Source of the DNA: Dama dama
Taxonomy: Eukaryota; Chordata; Mammalia; Artiodactyla; Cervidae
Assembly (NCBI RefSeq): GCF_033118175.1
Contig: NC_083701.1
Span: forward strand, 69,525,001 to 69,589,000
DNA length: 64,000 nt
Direction: 5' to 3'
The notes below the pieces were generated by a model. That model was not told where the DNA came from. It worked only from the letters and a program-made list of their open reading frames with translations, and did not search any database. The translations under genes were made by a program, and so were the position numbers. Shown here one piece after another: positions 36,276 to 47,501 of this stretch. Each line of letters begins with the position of its first letter. The first letter of the stretch is position 1.

Positions 36276-36588
36276 GAGCTGAAGTGAAAGTCGCTCAGTT
36301 GTGTCTGACTCTTTGCGTCCCCATGGACTATACAGTCCATGGAATTCTCTCGGCCAGAATACTGGAGTGGGTAGCCCTTCCCTTCTCCAGGGGATCTTCC
36401 CAACCCAGGGATTAAATCCAGGTCTCCTGCATTGCAGGTGGATTCTTTACCAGCTGAGCCACTGGGGAAGCCCAAGAATACTGGAGTGGGTAGCCTATCC
36501 CTTCTCCAGGGGATCTTCCCGACCAGGAATCAAACTGGGGTCTCCTACATCGCAGGCTGATTCTTTACCAACTGCGCTATGAGGGAGT
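36276..36588 (-). mobile_element. Bov-tA SINE with duplicated head, nested in L2
   Basis: Bases 36276-36475 are a complete reverse Bov-tA. Directly to the right, about 36472-36588 repeats the tRNA-derived head and first part of the body ('aagaatactggagtgggtag', 'cttctccaggggatcttccc', 'tctcctacatcgcaggctga', then a decayed 'ctgcgctatgaggga'). The result is tail-body-head-body-head. It could be a tandem-head SINE variant inserted as such, or one SINE inserted into another. The two heads differ at several bases, so the duplication is not recent. Confidence 0.85.
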
Positions 36589-37175
36589 AAATTTAAAACT
36601 AGTCATCAGAAATTGTGGTCAATCTTGTGGAAAATGTAAATAGTAGACTGAGCTCAAGACAAATGGGTCAGGCTCCTTTGGGCATGGTTGGGAAATATTT
36701 CCTGAGGCAGTGATGTTTACTCTGGGCCTTGCAGAGTCAAATATGTTCAAGGCACTGAAGGAAAACCTGTGAGCCTGAGTTCCAGGTGGAGAAAGGGAAA
36801 GCATGAGAAAAAGTTCCAGAAATGTGCCAAGACCTGATCATAGAGCCAGGGGAAGCCATTGATGGGATACTTGAAATGAGCTGATCCTTAGTTTTAAAAG
36901 ATGAGTGCAGCACTAGCATTGTGGGGGAGCAAGAGGGGAAAAAAGGAGATGTTCTACGTGGCAATTGTAATAATTAATTAATAGCTAAAATACACTTAAT
37001 TAATAATTAATTTTGGCCAGCAATGACTGAAACCTGGACATAAGAAGTCATAGAATGGAGAGCTGCGATGTTTATTTGAAAGGCAGAATTGATAGGACTT
37101 GCTGACAGATTGTGTGCTGACGGGTGGGGTGACATGGAGGACATAATGAAGGAAGGGAAGGAATTAGGAGTAACT

Positions 37176-37196
37176 GAGAGACTGAACAACAACAAC
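37176..37196 (+). mobile_element. Minute SINE/BovB tail insertion inside L2
   Basis: The 21 bases reading gagagactgaacaacaac plus aac interrupt otherwise continuous reverse L2 sequence ('gaattaggagtaact' before, 'ggctttctggcttgagg' after). They match the last bases and AAC tail of ruminant SINE/BovB elements. A three-base 'act' on each side might be a minimal duplication. Confidence 0.55.
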
Positions 37197-37417
37197 ACTT
37201 GGCTTTCTGGCTTGAGGAAGTAAGTGGCTGAGGGTACCATCCATTAACACAGGAAAATCTGAGCTAAAGGGGACTCACTGGGAAAGTTGAGACATCTACA
37301 TAGCGATCCGGAAGAGGTAGTCAGATAGATGGGCCTTGTTGGAGGCTTAGAAATACAAATTTATGAGTCATCATCAGAGAGGAGTCATTTAAAGCAGTAG
37401 AACTGAATAAGGTCACC

Positions 37418-37805
37418 TCAGTTCAGTTCAGTTCAGTTGCTCAGTCGTGTCTGACTCTATGCGACCCCATGGATTGCAGCATGCCAGGCCTCCCTGTCCA
37501 TCACCAACTCCCGGAGTTGGCTCAAACTCATGTCCATTGAGTTGGTGATGCCATCCAACCATCTCATCCTCTGTTTTCCCCTTCTCCTCCTGCCTCCAAT
37601 CTTTCCCAGCATCAGGGTCTTTTCCAATGAGTCAGCTCTTCGCATCAGGTGGCCAAACTATTGTAGTTTCAGCTTCAGCATCAGCCCTTTCAGTGAACAT
37701 TCAGGACTGATTTCCTTTAAGATGGACTGGTTTGATTTCCCTGCAGTCTAAGGGACTCTCAAGAATCTTCTCCAATACCACAGTTCAAAAGCATCAATTC
37801 TTCGT
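37418..37805 (-). mobile_element. BovB LINE 3' end nested in L2 (reverse)
   Basis: The terminal TCAGT repeats (37418-37437, the reverse of ACTGA repeats) mark the 3' end. The reverse copy then runs through 'gctcagtcgtgtctgactct', 'gatgccatccaaccatctca', 'aatctttcccagcatcaggg', 'ggactggtttgatttccctg' and 'gggactctcaagaatcttct'. Read on the minus strand it covers the C-terminal part of the ORF (including RRGKQRMRWLDGITNSMD) and the 3' untranslated region. It ends near 37805, where L2-type sequence resumes. Confidence 0.93.
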
Positions 37806-37997
37806 AGGGTGGGAATATAGAAAAAGATAAGAAGGTAGGTTCAGAACCTCACCCAAAGAACACCAGTTTTTAGAGATTTGTTTGAAAGAGCCATTTGCAA
37901 AGAAAATAAAGAATGTGGAACTAGTGAATTGGATAGGTCCCAGAAAGGTGTGCTATACTGCGAATTTTTTGCATGTATGGAAGCCAGCGCCATGCTG

Positions 37998-38036
37998 TGT
38001 TCAGTTGCTCAGTCCCGTCTGACTCTTTGCAAACCC
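37998..38036 (-). mobile_element. Short SINE/BovB tail remnant
   Basis: 'gtgttcagttgctcagtccc' followed by 'gtctgactctttgcaaaccc' is the last 40 bases of a ruminant SINE or BovB, reverse strand, 5'-truncated. Confidence 0.8.
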
Positions 38037-39984
38037 AAAGGTGTACTACTATGGAACACAGGCAAAAATTAAAAATTGGGAAGGTTGAGCTTTAAAGAAT
38101 GGTCCTAAGAAGCAGATGGAGCTGATGATCGTGGACCACTTGTTGGGTTTTCATGATACTGAAATGGATTTGAACAGTGTCTGGTGGGCTACTATTATGT
38201 GAGAGAAATGATTTAGTGAAAGTGGAGGATCAGTGCACCCATGGGATATGGACAAGAGTAGCATGAGCCAATGATTTGAGAAAGTGTGATCCAGAAGACA
38301 GGTTGGTGGTTTGGCCTACGATGGGAAATTAGGGAAGTACTCATCCCCTTTCTCATTTACTCTCTTTTCTCAATAAAACAGGACGTTTCAGCTGAGAAGA
38401 GACAATGGTATTGATGTCTGTGGTGTGAGTAGAGGACGTCTCTGAAATGTTATGTTTCTTTATGGAGACCTACAGAGATATGGGCATTGTCAGCGAAAGC
38501 CTGCCAGGCTACTGAGACTCGCAGAGACCCACTCAATCACCAGGCAGAGCAGAGAGGGTGCTGAATCTCATTCCCCTCACTCCCTGACAGGCACCTTACA
38601 TTTTCAATTGACATGAAAAAGATTTAGAAAATAACACAATTAATGTATTTGCCAAATGAAAAACTTCTTACTACCAAATATCAGGTTAAGAAACAAGAGT
38701 CTGGAAGAGCTTTGCTTCTTGACTGGGCTCTAAAGAAAGAACTAGTCTCTTCTGTTTAAACAGGGAGTATTATTAGACTTAAATTCAATTTCTAAGTCCT
38801 CTGGAAAAGTTACGAAGATCGTTTAAGGAAGAAACATTTTTTTTTTCCCAAAAGAACTGAAATTCTGCTGGAATAGTTGAAAGTGATCTTAACCATTTCA
38901 ATGAAAATTAATTTCTATACCACCTCAAGGCTTTGAAGGAAATGGGGGCTGAGGGAAAAGAAGAGCGAAAGGAAAAAAAATTACTGTCTCCTGACTAGAA
39001 TAGATCATTATTAGACCATCATGTGGGTTACACACCCCTGGGGCAGAGCTCCAGCTCCTGCCTACAAAAACGTGTGAGGAGCTGACAGTCTTTCCATCTT
39101 ATTACTGAAACCAATCCATGTGGAGCAGAAAGACACATGGAGACAAAACAGTGATTTTTCTTCTGTGCGAACAGTCAGAAACCCATAAACTGCATGTCAT
39201 CCTGTGATTCAGAAGTGGACTTGAGAGAAGTACGACTGAGGAAGAGAGAAGTCTTGAAGGTTTGTGACACTGTGCTCAGAAGCATAATTGGGAAAGTGAG
39301 GATAGATCATTCAGTAATAAATCACTGATATTCGGTGCAGAAGAACCACGTTTTACCTTTGCTTTGAAACAATATTATATAAATATGTAAAATAATGTTA
39401 TGAGTGATTGTCAACCTGGTTAATTTAATTAACAATTTTACATTTTTAAAGAAAACATTATTATAAGACACAATTATGTGAACTATTTGCTCTATTTTTT
39501 GTTCCCTATAAGAAATGTGGCTACTTATGCCAGAAGCATCACAAAAATCACTTATGATCTTCCTTGATGTCAGCCGATATTTGAGAATCAGTAAATAGAA
39601 CAAAATGCTCTTGTTAAAAGATGTGATGCTTCTCATATGGAAATTTCTGAAGAAGTATTCTATTTGTATCATGAATGTAGTAGTAGGTATAGACTTAGCT
39701 TTAACACTTCACCTCCTATTCTCTAATGCTATCAGGTTATAACTCTTATAAGATTTTAAGACAGCAGTAAAAGCAGATTCTTCCAGCCCATGCCCAAACT
39801 TCCACAACATAATTGCCATAACTTTGAAAAATTAGCACCTGTATACAGGATCTGATGCTACTATGAATGAATGTAAACAACACCTGCAAGATTCTAAAGG
39901 TATGTCTGTCATCTTTTTTCAAAGAATTTAATCCAGAGGCTTCATGCTTATGTATCTACACATATCTATACATATGCATGTGTG
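38037..39984. other. Unique stretch
   Basis: No gene or named repeat recognised in 1.9 kb. Its first part may still be worn L2. A 116-codon minus-strand open frame at 39322-39672 is AT-driven and has no recognisable domain. Confidence 0.4.
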
Positions 39985-40200
39985 CACACTCAGTCGTTCA
40001 GTCATGTCCAACTCTTTGCAACCCCGTGGACAGTAGCTCACTAGCCTCCACTGTCCATGGAATTTTCCAGGCAAGAACACTGGAGCAAGTGCCATTTCCT
40101 TCTCCAGAGGATCTTCCTGACCCAGGGGTCAAGCCTGCATCTCTTGTGCCTCCTGCATTGACAGACAGATTCTTTATCATTGAGCCGTCTGGGAAGCCCC
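39985..40200 (-). mobile_element. Bov-tA SINE
   Basis: Reverse full-length copy: tail 'cactcagtcgttcagtcatg', body 'gaattttccaggcaagaaca' and 'ccttctccagaggatcttcc', and head 'tctttatcattgagccgtct'. The flanks 'atctatacatat' (left) and 'atccatacacac' (right) may be a worn target-site duplication. An A run of about 16 follows at 40225-40241. Confidence 0.92.
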
Positions 40201-40449
40201 ATCCATACACACAACTTGGAACCAAAAAAAAAAAAAAAAAGACAGATTTCCAATTCAACCCCCCTTTTTAAAAAGCCCAGTGTATACAAGGCCCCAAAAT
40301 TAAGGTTATAGGAAGCCCTTGACAACAAAGAACTGTCAATTTTCTTATATGCAAATGGAACTAGCAGTTTCTTTTTTCTGCTAAGATTTTAAGGACCAAG
40401 GACAGTTACAAACACCTCTCTGGATCCAGACTATAAATAAGCTTTGCTA

Positions 40450-40475
40450 ATATATATATATATATATATATATAT
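40450..40475. repeat. (TA)n microsatellite
   Basis: An uninterrupted TA run of 13 units in unique sequence, a likely polymorphic marker. Confidence 0.97.
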
Positions 40476-41340
40476 GAATCATTATTGCCCCATAATAAAA
40501 GCAGAAATGAAATTGAAAAGTAATCACTGCTTCTTGGAAAAAATAATTACACATTTACTGTATTCTCTAGAAAACAAAGCCTAAAATTATTATTTTTTTT
40601 CTCAGAATTATTTCTTTAATCCAGGAAAGAATTAGAACATGAGGTTATGAGCACTGTATTCAACCCTTTGGCACACTGGGGAAATGTAGTGTGAGAATGA
40701 AAATCAAGAGCTGGAAATCGCGTTGCCTTGGAAAGGCTGAGATCGAGGCTTAATTTCTTAGCACAGCATCTGAACTCATGTCTGTTTCTGGCTATATACC
40801 AGTAACCTGGGCTGGAGAAGGGAAGGCTGGCTGCCACCCTGAGTAGCAATGTATGGTGCGGCCCCAAAGGTACCAATGCTTGTCACTTAAATGCTCAAGG
40901 TCAGAGGAGTGGTGCTTGGGGATGGAGTGGGGAAGGAAGCAAATTAAGTTGTTCTCTCTAAATTTTATTTCATGGTGAGCTAAGGAATATCAAAATCAAG
41001 GATGTATCCCTGGAAAATTACTTTCAGAGTTTCAGGCTGCTGCAAAGTATGCTAGATTTCAGCCAGGCGATTGGACCACTTTGGCTTTGAAGACCCTGAG
41101 CTATAGAAGTGGGGAGCACAAGGGTCTGGCCAGAGGGAGGACACACAGGTACATTTCTCACCGAAGGAAAACCTAGGGCTGAATCTCCATTAGAACTAAC
41201 CTACGTGAGCCTCATGTTTGTGTTCTGTATAATGAGGAGAGTGTCATCTACCTTACTGACTATGAGGTTAGGCTCATAGTCCTTCATGTGTAAAAGACGT
41301 TCAGTCAAGAACAGCCATCAGCGTTAGAGATGTTTTCTGA
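40476..41340. other. Unique sequence
   Basis: More balanced base composition at 40620-41200, with no gene or named repeat. An 86-codon minus frame at 40616-40876 has no supporting domain. Confidence 0.4.
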
Positions 41341-41344
41341 TGAT

Positions 41345-42490
41345 GTTTTTGTTTTTTCACTGAATTATAGTTGGTTTACAATGCTGGGTTAGTTTCAGGT
41401 ATAGAGCAAAGTGATTCATACATATACTTTTTCAAATTCCTTTCCATTACAGTTTATTATAAGATACTGAATATAGTTCCCTCTGCTATGCAGGAGGTCC
41501 TTGTTGTTTAAAGTTTGTTTTATGTATCTGTGAGTCTATTTCTGTTTTGTAAACAAGGTCATTTGTGTCATAGCTTAGATTGGCGTATAAGTGGTATGTG
41601 CATGCTCAGTCGCTAAGCCATGCCCTACTCTTTGTGACCCCATGGGCTGTAGCGCTCCTACAGGCTTCTCTGTCCACGGGATTTTTCAGGCAAGAATACT
41701 CAAGTGGGTTGCCATTTCCTCCTCCAGTGAATCTTCCCAACCCAGGGATTGAACTCACATCTCTTGCATCTCCTGCTTTGGCAGGTGGGTTCCTTAGCAC
41801 TGAGCAACTTGGGAAGCTCTACGTATAAACGATATCATATTTGTTTTTCTCTTATGTGTTAACACTTCACTTAGTATGATAATCTCTAGGTTCATCCATG
41901 TTGCTGCAAATGGCAATATTTCATTCTTTTTAATATATACCATATCTTCCTTATCTATTCATCTGTCGATGGACAGTTTCCTTCCAAGTCTTGGCTATTG
42001 TAAATAGTGCTACTATAAAAATTGAGGTGCATGTATCTTTTTAAAATAGAGTTTCCATCTTTTCCAGATATATGCCCAGGAATGGAATCGCTGGATCATA
42101 CTGTAGCTCCATTTTTAGTATTTTAAAGAATGTCTATATTGTTCTCTGTAGTGCCTGCACCCATTTAAATTCCCAGTAACAGTGTAGGAGTGTTCAATTT
42201 TTCTATACTATCTCCAGGGTTTATTTCTTGACGATGGCCATTCTGACCAGTGTGAAGTAACACTTCATTGTAGTTTTGCTTTGCATTCCACCAGTAATTA
42301 GCGATGTTGAATATCTTTTCATCTTATCTTCTTTACAGAAACATCTATTTACATCTTCTGCCTATTTAAAAAATTTTTTTGAGCTGAGTAAGCCATTTGT
42401 ATATTTTGGAAATTAACTTCTTATTGGTTGCATTGTTTTCAAATATCTTCTCTCATGCTATAGGTTATCTTTCTAATGGTATGTAAAGAA
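41345..42490 (-). mobile_element. L1 LINE 3' part (reverse), split by a SINE
   Basis: The reverse L1 3' untranslated region ('ttatagttggtttacaatgc', 'gttccctctgctatgcagga') leads, after a nested SINE, into the ORF2 C-terminal end: 'taggttcatccatgttgctg', 'ttggctattgtaaatagtgc', 'atgcccaggaatggaatcgc', 'gatggccattctgaccagtg', 'tgaatatcttttcatcttat' and 'gcctatttaaaaaatttttt'. It is 5'-truncated in ORF2, downstream of the reverse transcriptase core. No frame is open. Confidence 0.9.
41584..41828 (-). mobile_element. Bov-tA SINE nested in L1
   Basis: Reverse full-length copy between 7-base duplications, cgtataa, at 41584-41590 and 41822-41828. It carries the CATCTCTTGCATCTCC-type segment between body and head. 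The surrounding L1 reads on across the site, so the SINE is the younger of the two. Confidence 0.93.
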
Positions 42491-43938
42491 TTTAAAAAGT
42501 GACCACCGCCACAAGCCTCATATTCTAGAATAGATCTGTTAAAAATGCCCTCAGAGCATCTCTCAATTCAAGAAGAGTCTTACTGAACTTAGGAAAAGAA
42601 GGTAATTTTCAGATGACTGGGTACTTGTTGCAAAGAATGGATGGATGGAGGACTAAAACGTCTATCGTTTATACGAAACAGTACTTCTCCATGCTATATT
42701 TGAACCGTCTTGACCACATTAAAATCAAAATGAAGTGAATACTCTGGAAACTTCACACATTTTAGCACAGCTACATTAAGTCCCTGGAAAGTAAACCTAA
42801 TTTTCTCAAAGAAACTAACCTGGCCTAATAGCCCCATTTGCTACTGATATTGTTGATTTACATGAATGTGAATATAATGACTTGAATCTAAGAACCCAGA
42901 AGACAATGATTACTTTTCCAAAGTTCAAGTGATAATCAAAAGCTTTTTCAAAATGTCTCCTGATCTTCTTGGTCAATTAATTGTAAAATTTTTTAAAAAT
43001 AGCAGTTATATTTGAAATTTGAGCATTGCTAAGTTGTTTGCATAAATGATGTCTTGTCTTTGTACACAGGCCTTTTCTGTGTACAAAATAAGAGGTCACA
43101 TCAGGTCTCACATCTTTTGTCACTCTGCTTATTTTGAGTTTTTTAGTTTACTGGAAGAGCAAATGCAGGAAAATCTGGTACACAGAGCTTTACTACTAAT
43201 GTTTATGAATTGAGCATTTAAAATTAATAGAAGTTATCCCCTGTCATAAAAAAATAAATTTATCAAAGAGTAAAAACAATTAGGTATTGAAATATCTGGC
43301 CATGTTTGAGGTTTAGAAAATGATTAAATACTAGTTTTTAAATGTTTTGGCTTTGGAACGTTGCCAAATGGGTTTTGCCAAACACATTTTTCTGTCATTT
43401 CACAACCCATGTGTGTGTTTTAATGAATGTATAATCCGTATGTTCTGATTCACTTAAACTTAACTTGACAAAATCTGTTTTAAGAATAATATGATTTCCA
43501 AGAAGACTTTATAGCTGTCCTAAGAAGTCACATCTTTAATTTTAAAAAGGAAGTCATAGTTTATGATGAATAAATGGAACTGATTTGTAAATTTGGAATA
43601 CAAATCTAAATCTGAAATCCACATTTTAACAGCTTTACTAACTCATGTTTAGTGAAATAAGATTCAACTCTAAGTTATCATTATGCTATGTAAATGGAAG
43701 GTAAAGGGAAATACAGCCCATCTTCCTACTTCTATGGAGTGTACCAAGAAGAAAGAGAGCAATGGTGAAATGACAGAAAGAAAATTCAAAGTTATGTTTC
43801 TTTTCTATGGCATACTCAACTCTGAAAATACCTCTCAAGGTAAGTTACAACAAACATTTTAAAACTAATGTGAACTGGAAAGTAATAGATAGTAATGTAA
43901 AAGCAATGTGTACCTGGGGAAAAATTCAGATCCTAGCT
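42491..43938. other. Unique AT-rich stretch
   Basis: No gene or named repeat in 1.4 kb. Confidence 0.42.
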
Positions 43939-44236
43939 GGAATCAGCGGAGAAGGCAATGGCAACTCACTCCAGTGCTCTTGCCTGGAAAATCCCATGGA
44001 CAGAGGAGGCTGGTGGGCTGCAGTCCATGGGGTCGCGAAGAGTCCGACTCACTGGGTGACTTCACTTTCACTTTTCACTTTCCTGCATTGGAGAAAGAAA
44101 TGGCAACCCACTCCAGTATTCTTGCCTGGAGAATCCCAGGGACGGGGAAGCCTGGTGGGCTGCCGTCTATGGGGTTGCACAGAGTCCGACGCGACTGAAG
44201 TGACTTAGCAGCAGCAGCAGCAGCAGCAGGAATCAG
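43939..44236 (+). mobile_element. Bov-A2 SINE with GCA microsatellite tail and target-site duplication
   Basis: Two BovA monomers without a tRNA head. The first begins 'cggagaaggcaatggcaact' and the second 'cattggagaaagaaatggca'. They are joined by a linker of CACTTTC-type repeats. The tail is a run of seven GCA units (44208-44228). The 8-base duplication ggaatcag at 43939-43946 and 44229-44236 brackets it. Divergence between the monomers and from the remembered consensus is low, and CpGs are still present ('ggtcgcgaag', 'gtccgacgcgact'). This makes it one of the younger insertions of the window. Confidence 0.94.
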
Positions 44237-44639
44237 AAATGACTCTGGGCTCCACAAGGAAGGAAAGCTGAACCTGAAGTTGAGCATGGTGCTCAAATGG
44301 CTTCATTTAGCACCATAAGGTTGGGAGCAGCCCTTATATCATAAGTGAGAATAACACAAATGCTCTGTAGACGGAAACATTTTCTGGTTAGGACCTCAAT
44401 TTTTACAGAATAAATTATGTGCTATGAGATTCAACTTATCTAGAAGATGAAACAAACCTAAAGTTATATGCAGTATATGTTCATAACACAAGAAACAGCA
44501 TATACACACACAAAGACAAGAAAGCAAGTTGCCATAAGTGAAAGCAGAAAAGAATAATAACATCAGGGTCCCAAGAATGTAAGATATTGGAAATATCAGA
44601 TATAGACTGTGTGTAAAGAGTTTAAAGAAAAATATAATT
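44237..44639. other. Unique sequence
   Basis: No gene or named repeat recognised. Confidence 0.4.
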
Positions 44640-45345
44640 TTTAAAATAATCAATTAATAGATATCATCAAAAAATAACATACCTTATTTGAAAAAGAACC
44701 AAATAAAACTGTTAGAAATGAAAATTGAAACAATGAAATAAAAGTACAACAATAAAACAGAAGTACAATGGTTATACAAAACAAATACAGTTAAGAAAAA
44801 TTTTAACCAAAAAGGCATGAGAAGATGGAAATGAAAAATGAAAGAAACTGTAAAGGACATGGAGGAAAAAATGAGAAACCAATAAAAATCTGTGTCAAAA
44901 TAAGAACGTTTTTTTAAGTGGAGAAACAGTAGTCAAAGAGATAATAGAGATAATTTTCTAGAACAATAGGAGACACGCATTCAGAGAAATCAAAATGTAT
45001 GACAAGCAGTGTAAAAAAATTACATTGTCGCGAAGCTTTAGAAGGTCAGATACAAAAGGAAGTTCTTTAAAGCATTCAAAAAGAAGTTACTTGTAAAGGA
45101 AGCATCAATAGGCAACTTCTCAAAATCAATGCCAAGAAAATAGGATGATATTTTAAGGTATGATGAGAAAATAATTTAATTCAGAACACTGTATGCAGCA
45201 TAACTGCTTTTAATGATGAGAGTAAATAAAAACATTTTCAGGAGAAGAAAAAAGCTCAGCATTTACTCCCATAAGAAATTTACTAAAGAAACTTCTGTGA
45301 AACATGCCTCATAGAAAAGAAAAAAAAACAAAACAAAACTCCAAA
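44640..45345 (+). mobile_element. Old L1/HAL1-like ORF1 remnant
   Basis: A-rich forward sequence with the L1 ORF1 order: 'aaagaaccaaataaaactgt' then 'tagaaatgaaaattgaaaca', and later 'agaacactgtatgcagcata' (a decayed form of the 'agaattctatatccagc' passage). It continues 'ataaaaacattttcaggaga' and 'gaaatttactaaagaaactt'. All frames carry stops. Confidence 0.6.
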
Positions 45346-45504
45346 AATGTCTAAGAAGCAAGAAGTTGAGATGATCAAATAAATGTAACCTAAAAATAGT
45401 CTGTCTAATTAAAAATAAGCATACCATCTTTATAAAAATTAAAACCTAAGAGTTAAGGTAACTGAACATATTAGCCTGTTTCTAATCAATATTTTCTTGG
45501 AAGT

Positions 45505-45900
45505 CTGTTGTGGGTTGAATGTTTTCTCCTCCAAAGAGATGCCAGAGTCCTAACTCCCAGAGTTTGACCTTATTTGCAAATAAGGTCTTCGCAGGTGCAG
45601 CTAAGGATCTGAAGATAAAAACATCCTAAATTTCAGAGGGGTTCTACATCCATGGAGTCTGTCTTTATAAGAGAAAGGAGACAGAGATGAGAGAACAAAC
45701 ACAAAGAGGGAACGTCATGTGAAACAGAAGAGATTGGAGTTATGCAGCTGTAAACCAAGGGATGCCAAGGATTGCCAGCAGTCATCAAAAGCTAGCAGAG
45801 AAGCATGGAGATGCTCCCTGAAGAGCCTCAAGAAGGTGCCGCCTGAAGCTACCGACGTCTTGATTTCAGACTTCTGATGTTTTGAGGAGCTACTCAAGAT
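45505..45900 (+). mobile_element. MLT1-type LTR (ERVL-MaLR), solo and decayed
   Basis: Forward LTR-like order: 'tgtgggttgaatgttttctc' at the 5' side, 'gccagagtcctaactcccag', 'ttatttgcaaataaggtctt', 'cgcaggtgcagctaaggatc', 'tctttataagagaaaggaga', 'gccaaggattgccagcagtc', 'gaaggtgccgcctgaagcta' and 'cttgatttcagacttctgat'. This matches the remembered layout of MLT1 LTRs of the non-autonomous MaLR group. No internal region or second LTR is visible, so it is probably a solo LTR. It codes for nothing. Confidence 0.75.
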
Positions 45901-46175
45901 TTTCTAAAATGTGAAAGAAAAGGTAAGGTCATTGGAACAAACTAAAAAGAAAAATAAGGATAGAGGATCTGCCCCACTATCTGTTGTAAATTCATACACA
46001 ATGGTTTTCAATTGATCATGTTATCAGTAGAGTGTTTAAAATAGTGAGGGTGGGAATGATTTTCTTACAATGATTCGGAAAATGCTTTTTAACAAAAACT
46101 AGTATCTTGCAATGTGTGAGGCAGTCCTGCAATATGTGAGGCAGTATAAAGCCTTATATAGTATTACCCCAAATG
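45901..46175. other. Unique or worn L1 sequence
   Basis: No confident call. 'ttgcaatgtgtgaggcagtc' at 46108 and 'ctgcaatatgtgaggcagta' at 46126 form a small direct duplication. Confidence 0.4.
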
Positions 46176-46610
46176 CCAAGAGTTTTCTGCTTAAGATATA
46201 CTGAGCTCTTATCTGGTAATACATTGTCTAATAATTAAAACAATAAAAGACCCTTACATATGTGGAAACTAGACATATTAAATAAATAACGTTGCAGATC
46301 ATTGAGTAAAGGATGGCCTATGCAACCAATGACATTAGGACAATTTAGTGTCTTTATAGAATAAAATGTCCTTTGATCCCTATTTCATATTACATTATAA
46401 GTGAAATCTTTTAAACTGTTAGAAGAAAATTTATGAATATACTTTCTGTCTTTGGAGTAGAAAAGGTTTACTAAAAAATACCCCAAAGCACTAGCCATAA
46501 TATAAAAATATATGACTACATTAAAACTAAACACTTTTGCTTATCAAGAGATAATAGAGAAAATGGAAACAAATCACAAAATGGGAGAAGGTAGTTTCCA
46601 AAAAATAAAT

Positions 46611-46844
46611 AAAATAGTACTGTGCATGCTTAGTTGTGTCCAGCTCTTTGCAACCACATCAACTGTAACCCACCAGGCTCTGTCCATGGGATTCTCCAGG
46701 CAAGAATACTGGAGTGGGTTACCATTTCCTCCTCCAAGGGACCTTCCTGACTCAGGGATTGAACCTGCATCTCTTAGGTCTCCTGCATTGTCAGGTAGGT
46801 TCTTTACCGCTAGCGCCACCTGGAAAGCCCAAAATAGTACTGTG
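46611..46844 (-). mobile_element. Bov-tA SINE nested in old L1
   Basis: Reverse full-length copy bracketed by a perfect 14-base duplication, aaaatagtactgtg, at 46611-46624 and 46831-46844. The element is 46625-46830. There is a small internal deletion at 'caccaggctctgtccatggg', where 'cctct' is lost. Confidence 0.97.
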
Positions 46845-47501
46845 TCTATACCATATAAAGTTCTTGCATCAAGGCAAGAAGGTAAGAGACAACCTAATGT
46901 TGAATTGGCAAAACATATAAGAAATGTTTTACATAAGATATATAGAGGAGAAATATATGAAAAAATACTCAGTCTCACCAGTAATCAAGGAAATAAAAGT
47001 TAAGAACTAAATTAACTTTCATAATAAATGTTAAAAAAAATAAGAAACCTGGCAATATTAAGCATTAGCAAGAATCTAGAACAAAGAAAACAGTATCTAT
47101 CACTATTGGAGTTGTTAATTGGTACAATCATTTGGAAATCAATTTACCTTTATCTTCAGTTTTTCCACCCAGTATATTCAAAACATACAAATATGAAACT
47201 GAAAGCTTTATGAATACCCTTAATCTGATGATTTTTCATTCAATTATTTCATTTATAAAAATTTCTGACTAAGGCCTAATTTATTTTATGATCTGATAAT
47301 GACTTCTAGCACATAGTTTAAAAAATGTTATTCTAGAGAAAGTCATGTGTTATCATAGAAACAAGATAATTCAAAATTTTCATAGTGACATTTTTATAAC
47401 CACAAAAATTGGAAATGAAATATCCATCAGCAGAAAAATATAACTATATTTTGATCTATTCAAAGTAATATTAAATAACAGTGAAAATAAGTGAGTTCTT
47501 G

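Larger units (their letters stand above)
36145..37975 (-). mobile_element. L2 LINE, long reverse copy broken by younger insertions
   Basis: Recognisable reverse L2 blocks, in order: 'actgagcatcaacttttgcc' (3' end), 'ccttggttatggggatagac', 'gggaaatatttcctgaggca', 'gaagccattgatgggatact', 'gcagaattgataggacttgc', 'ggctttctggcttgaggaag', 'gagtcatcatcagagaggag' and, after a BovB piece, 'ctcacccaaagaacaccagt' with 'agaaaataaagaatgtggaa'. The last parts correspond to the reverse transcriptase region of L2. Four or more younger pieces sit inside: a complex SINE, a tiny SINE tail, a BovB end and, at the right, a short SINE remnant. No open frame survives. Confidence 0.72.

Noticed and set aside
36968..37012. 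TAATTAATTAA inverted repeat as a regulatory or origin-like palindrome
   Set aside because: Sits in decayed L2 and is simple AT-rich sequence; no further support.
39867..40271. 134-codon frames on both strands
   Set aside because: They are the Bov-tA SINE at 39985-40200 plus flanks, including poly-lysine or poly-phenylalanine from an A run.
43807..44208. 133-codon plus-strand open frame
   Set aside because: Most of it is Bov-A2 SINE translated in one frame (GEGNGNSLQCSCLENPMDRG-type peptide, typical of SINE bodies).
46512..47003. 163-codon plus-strand open frame
   Set aside because: It crosses old L1, a reverse SINE and the old L1 again; a composite of repeats.
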